The notes under the pieces are model-generated. The model made no database searches and was not told the origin of the DNA. It saw only the letters and a program-made list of their open reading frames with translations. Below, piece by piece: positions 5,659 to 8,075 of a stretch of 8,075 nt of DNA (position 1 is its first letter; every line of letters begins with the position of its first letter). The position numbers and the translations under genes are program-made. Location: positions 2,767 through 10,841 of the forward strand of contig JACZYI010000037.1 of NCBI GenBank assembly GCA_022571175.1. Direction: 5' to 3'. Origin of the DNA: Pseudomonadota bacterium. GTDB lineage: Bacteria; Pseudomonadota; Alphaproteobacteria; Sphingomonadales; SMXR01.

Positions 5659-7269
5659 TTAGCCACAAGCGGGTTTAAGACCTTCACGTTCCGTGTCACC
5701 CGAGCGCGTCTGATTTCGAATACGGATGCAAAACTCTTCGGCCTCGTCCGTTAAGCCCAATGCTTTAGTTGCAAGGGCAGCCCCGAGCATTGCATTCAAT
5801 CTATTTGGCGAGCCTGCCAGAACGCTATGATATTGCTCCAAGGCACCGGAATAATTACCGAGTTGCAAGAGCATGTCGGCATAAAGCTCCCTGGCGGGCA
5901 ACACTTCACCGGGCGTGACCGGATGTTTGTCCACAGCATCTTCTCGGTCCGCCGCAGATGCAGCAAGGCGAAGAGCTTCATCGGCTTCTCCCTCGCCAAG
6001 CAATATCCAGGACATGATCGAATCCATTTCAACCTGAACCTCTTCGCTCGAGTAGAGCAAAGTCGTCTCCGGCAAGCCCTCTTGCAACGTCTTAATCAAA
6101 GCCCATTCCTCACGGGCCAGTTCGAGTTGCCCGCTTCGCGCCGCGCCGATGCCTCGTGCAAAGTGGTTGATTGAACGCGCCCAGCCAAAACTGGCCCATG
6201 GAAAATCATCGCTGCGCATCAAACTAAGTCGGCTCGCGTCGTCCCAGCGGCGTCTTTCAAGTGCAAGTCGTGCCGGAGCTGCAGCATAGGTGTAGGCGAC
6301 CTTGAAATTTTCGGTATTCGTTTTTTCGATTTCACCCAATCTGACCAGCAGCGCCTCAGCTTCCTCGTCTCTTGCTGTCTGCAACATGGCGTACATCAAA
6401 TAATCTATACTATGCAGGCCCTCATCATAATGGCCCAGCAAATTCGCTCTGATTGTATATTCGGCGGCGGACCGGGTTGAATCGTGATTTGAAGCCAAAG
6501 AAAGATCCCACAATCCCATTCGAGTAAAAATATGGGATGGCATGTGCTGCGCGTGAGCAGAATCGGGGGCAGCGTCGGCATAGTCCATAGCAGAATCGAG
6601 TGCAAGATGGGCTAGCGCGGCATAGTCATAACTGTGAATTGTATAATGCAAAACGCCGGGATGATTTGGTTGCGACGCCCTCACCCAATTCAAAACACCA
6701 GCTGACTTGAATTGGTTTTGGTACGACTTGTCTCGTGAGTCAGCCGTCGCCAACAACGCCAAGGCATAAAAAATCGCTGCTTCCGGATCATCCAGATTAT
6801 TTCGATACAATTGCTCCATACTTAACTCGTGGGCTTGAGCTCTGGCACCATGCGTGGTGATATCCGTACTGGAAAAAAACGCCTTGGCCGCATCAATGAA
6901 CGCCCGCTCGCGGTCCGTTGTAAATAGAGTGTCTGTCTCAGCCAGAAGGCTTGCGCCCTCTTCCAACTGCCCAGCACTTGGCGCGCCCCACAAGGGATGC
7001 CAGATACTCATTGCCGCGCCCCAGCGCGCCATCGCGCAAGTGGGGTCTTTTTGAATTATCTGATTAAAAATTCTTGTTGTGTCCAGATACTCAAATGAAT
7101 GGAGTAGCGTAATGGCATGGTTGAATTCAGAGCGCACCGCCTCACTGCATGAGTTCGCAAACTGAACGTCCGAAGATTCCGTTTCTTCTGCCTCTGACAT
7201 CAACGGCCAACTGAAGATTGACAGCATTAAAATAAGAAAAAATATAAAACCCAATGGAAATCTGGACAT
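5659..7269 (-). CDS. Secreted TPR-type protein with histidine-rich central block
   Basis: A 536-residue protein with a signal peptide (hydrophobic 6-20, likely cleavage after SEA at about residue 27). Helical-hairpin repeats of TPR type fill the rest. The first, FNHAITLLHSFEY with DPTCAMARWGAAM (49-87), is typical of a widespread uncharacterised TPR protein family. The most striking part is HPGVLHYTIHSYDY (203-216) followed by HAQHMPSHIFTRMGLW (239-254). It contains His203, His208, His212, His239, His242 and His246, enough for a metal or haem site, although none is proven. Later TPR-like units are at about 366-395, 415-440 and 458-520. Cys41, Cys78, Cys513 and Cys535 could form disulfides in the periplasm. 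The start ATG (7267-7269) has GGGGGG at 7276-7281. Composition is closer to the backbone than that of the other two cargo genes. It is the only gene between fragment C and the tRNA. Confidence 0.85.
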   Translation of the reverse strand: MSRFPLGFIFFLILMLSIFSWPLMSEAEETESSDVQFANSCSEAVRSEFNHAITLLHSFEYLDTTRIFNQIIQKDPTCAMARWGAAMSIWHPLWGAPSAGQLEEGASLLAETDTLFTTDRERAFIDAAKAFFSSTDITTHGARAQAHELSMEQLYRNNLDDPEAAIFYALALLATADSRDKSYQNQFKSAGVLNWVRASQPNHPGVLHYTIHSYDYAALAHLALDSAMDYADAAPDSAHAQHMPSHIFTRMGLWDLSLASNHDSTRSAAEYTIRANLLGHYDEGLHSIDYLMYAMLQTARDEEAEALLVRLGEIEKTNTENFKVAYTYAAAPARLALERRRWDDASRLSLMRSDDFPWASFGWARSINHFARGIGAARSGQLELAREEWALIKTLQEGLPETTLLYSSEEVQVEMDSIMSWILLGEGEADEALRLAASAADREDAVDKHPVTPGEVLPARELYADMLLQLGNYSGALEQYHSVLAGSPNRLNAMLGAALATKALGLTDEAEEFCIRIRNQTRSGDTEREGLKPACG

Positions 7270-7377
7270 GCAACACCCCCCTGTTTCTGCAAAAAAACCT
7301 CGTAGCTTGATACCGCAGCAGTAAAAACAATGAAAGCGAAACCGCCCCTTGATTATTGCTACAAGCGATTCCGTTCA

Positions 7378-7397
7378 GGAAAACTCAGACTTTTTCC
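7378..7397 (-). terminator. Hairpin directly downstream of tRNA-Leu
   Basis: On the minus strand GGAAAA (7397-7392) pairs with TTTTCC (7383-7378) around an 8-base loop, 11 bases past the tRNA 3' end. The second arm supplies a short T run within the stem but none follows. It may end or trim the tRNA transcript, or transcription may continue into the TPR gene, for which no convincing separate promoter was seen. Confidence 0.4.
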
Positions 7398-7408
7398 AAT
7401 AAGATAGC

Positions 7409-7497
7409 TGGTGGCCTCCCCCGGACTCGAACCGGGACGGAGATTGCTCTCCGAGGGATTTTAAGTCCCTTGCGTCTACCAATTCCGCCAGGAGGCC
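7409..7497 (-). tRNA. tRNA-Leu(UAA)
   Basis: An 89-base gene with encoded CCA (7409-7411). The acceptor stem is GGCCTCC (7497-7491) with GGAGGCC (7419-7413), followed by discriminator A. The D-arm region reads GCGGAATTGGTAGACGC. The anticodon stem AGGGA/TCCCT encloses loop CTTAAAA with anticodon TAA at 7463-7461. A long variable arm (class II, CGGAGAGCAATCTCCG) confirms leucine type. The T-arm is CCCGG-TTCGAGT-CCGGG. It reads UUA and probably UUG codons. It sits 58 bases downstream of the CinA-like gene, on the same strand, with its own promoter. Its 3' end borders the accessory region, and three damaged copies of that end lie downstream. Confidence 0.97.
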
Positions 7498-7502
7498 ATT
7501 GG

Positions 7503-7518
7503 TTCCTGTGTTCCTGTG
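7503..7518. repeat. Tandem 8-base duplication in the tRNA leader
   Basis: TTCCTGTG at 7503-7510 is repeated immediately at 7511-7518. It lies between the predicted tRNA transcription start and the mature 5' end. Probably a slippage duplication without function. Confidence 0.5.
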
Positions 7519-7530
7519 GCAGGTCGCCCC

Positions 7531-7559
7531 CTGATAGACCGCCCGGGATTGCCCGTCAA
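7531..7559 (-). promoter_or_regulatory. Predicted tRNA-Leu promoter overlapping the upstream stop codon
   Basis: On the minus strand TTGACG (7554-7559; five of six) and TATCAG (7531-7536; four of six) are exactly 17 bases apart. The -35 box contains the TGA stop (7556-7558) of the CinA-like gene. The sequence right after the -10 is GGGGCGACC, the GC-rich discriminator typical of stringently controlled stable-RNA promoters. Confidence 0.6.
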
Positions 7560-8075
7560 CTTTCAGGATCACTCTCTTCACCCGGAAAGCGCGGTTCGCC
7601 CTCCTGCCAGTCAAGGCCCATATCGCCCAAAGCCTGGCGGATAGCATCAAGTGTATTCTCCACCGCCACCGCGTCACGCGAGCGCACCACCAGACAGGCC
7701 CCGCCCTGACCTTTCCGGTAAAAGGGATAGGAGCCAATGGAGACCTCGGGCGCCAGTTTTTGAATTTCTGCCAGCATTTCGGAAATGGCACTTTCCGCCA
7801 CAAATACGGTAATGGCACCAGAGATCACCGGTCTGGTGCCTTTCACTTCGTCGCGCAAGGCCTCGAGCATGGCCTGCATCACGCCCGGAATGCCCGCCAG
7901 CACAAATACATTCTCATAGCGAAAACCCGGCGCACCCGACACCCGGTTCGGCACCAGCCTGGTCCCTTCAGGCATGGTCGCCATTTTAAGCCGGGCTTCG
8001 GTTACGCCTTCCTCACCATAATATGCCACCAGAAGTGCTTTGGCTTCCGGGTGCACGGTCAGCGGCACACCGAAG
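7556..8075 (-). CDS. CinA-like / MoaB-Mog-type molybdopterin-binding domain protein, N-terminus cut by window edge
   Basis: The frame is open through the right edge, so the 173 visible residues are the C-terminal part. A GTG at 8066-8068 is an internal valine, not the start: the frame continues upstream as F-G-V-P-L-T-V-H-P-E-A, which aligns with the interior of the family. Family features visible are RLKMATMPEGTRLVPNRVSG, then PGFRYENVFVLAGIPGVMQAML (the GxP loop closing the MoCF-biosynthesis-type domain), then a small C-terminal alpha/beta region with VSIGSYPFYRKGQGG. This architecture matches the short CinA relatives (often named competence/damage-inducible protein A) that lack the C-terminal nicotinamide-nucleotide amidase domain. 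The biochemical role of this short form is not established. The TGA overlaps the tRNA promoter. Confidence 0.88.
   Translation of the reverse strand, partial: FGVPLTVHPEAKALLVAYYGEEGVTEARLKMATMPEGTRLVPNRVSGAPGFRYENVFVLAGIPGVMQAMLEALRDEVKGTRPVISGAITVFVAESAISEMLAEIQKLAPEVSIGSYPFYRKGQGGACLVVRSRDAVAVENTLDAIRQALGDMGLDWQEGEPRFPGEESDPES

Larger units (their letters stand above)
2855..7408. mobile_element. Putative tRNA-Leu-anchored accessory region made of single-gene segments
   Basis: The region between the hspQ upstream region and the 3' end of tRNA-Leu is divided by three partial copies of that tRNA's 3' end. All copies are in the tRNA's own orientation and all include the CCA end. Each interval holds exactly one gene: amidohydrolase, six-helix membrane protein, TPR-type protein. 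Composition of the first two is visibly AT-richer than the flanks. In hand-counted 60-base samples, 4801-4860 has 23 G+C and 1861-1920 in the backbone has 35. Displaced tRNA 3' ends are the classic trace of tyrosine-recombinase integration at a tRNA gene. No recombinase, transposase, phage or plasmid gene is visible, so if these are integrated units they are either remnants or moved in trans. The repeats are seen directly; the mobility is inferred. Confidence 0.65.

Noticed and set aside
2953..7269. A three-gene operon or a defence system
   Set aside because: Orientations are minus, plus, minus with separate starts and tRNA fragments between them. None of the products shows nuclease, toxin, helicase or other defence signatures.
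7375..7818. Open frame running through the tRNA and the CinA-like gene
   Set aside because: It includes the tRNA sequence in translation and lies out of frame over a recognisable conserved protein.
8066..8068. GTG as the start of the CinA-like gene
   Set aside because: The frame stays open to the window edge with family-like residues before it, and the product would lack the N-terminal half of the domain.

Overview
The window looks like a chromosomal stretch of a proteobacterium, most likely an alphaproteobacterium of moderately high GC. This rests on protein style, not on any marker gene: a short HspQ of the type with a D-[WP]-rich middle, a CinA-like protein that ends after the molybdopterin-binding-type domain, and an MscS-family channel. 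The flanking genes look like ordinary chromosomal backbone. The middle, about 2.85-7.41 kb, looks like an accessory region built at the 3' end of a tRNA gene.

Left backbone (1-2800): a membrane-anchored endonuclease/exonuclease/phosphatase-family protein (minus, runs off the left edge) is divergent from an MscS-type mechanosensitive channel (plus). The 234-base gap between them carries recognisable promoters for both, plus an 8-base inverted repeat and a 13-base direct repeat that may be operators. The channel gene converges on hspQ (minus).

Accessory region (2855-7408): three genes lie in three segments, one gene per segment. They are a secreted metal-dependent amidohydrolase (minus, GTG start), a six-helix membrane protein of unknown function (plus, own promoter), and a secreted TPR-type protein with a dense histidine cluster (minus). 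Each segment is bounded by a piece of the 3' end of tRNA-Leu: copy A at 2855-2888, copy B at 4603-4649, copy C at 5536-5600, and the intact tRNA-Leu(UAA) at 7409-7497. All pieces are in the same orientation and all include the CCA end. C matches the tRNA over about 65 bases, B over about 40 and A over about 28, so the match shortens with distance from the tRNA. A and B are identical over 34 bases and flank the amidohydrolase as perfect direct repeats. All three pieces share the same damaged T-loop, which the real tRNA does not have. No integrase, transposase or other mobility gene is visible.

Right backbone (7409-8075): tRNA-Leu(UAA) has its own promoter, whose -35 box overlaps the stop codon of the preceding CinA-like gene (minus, runs off the right edge).

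The most interesting reading is that this is a tRNA-anchored array of single-gene cassettes without a resident recombinase. The cassettes would have been added stepwise next to the tRNA or at its displaced remnants. The layout and repeats are seen directly; the integration mechanism is inferred.
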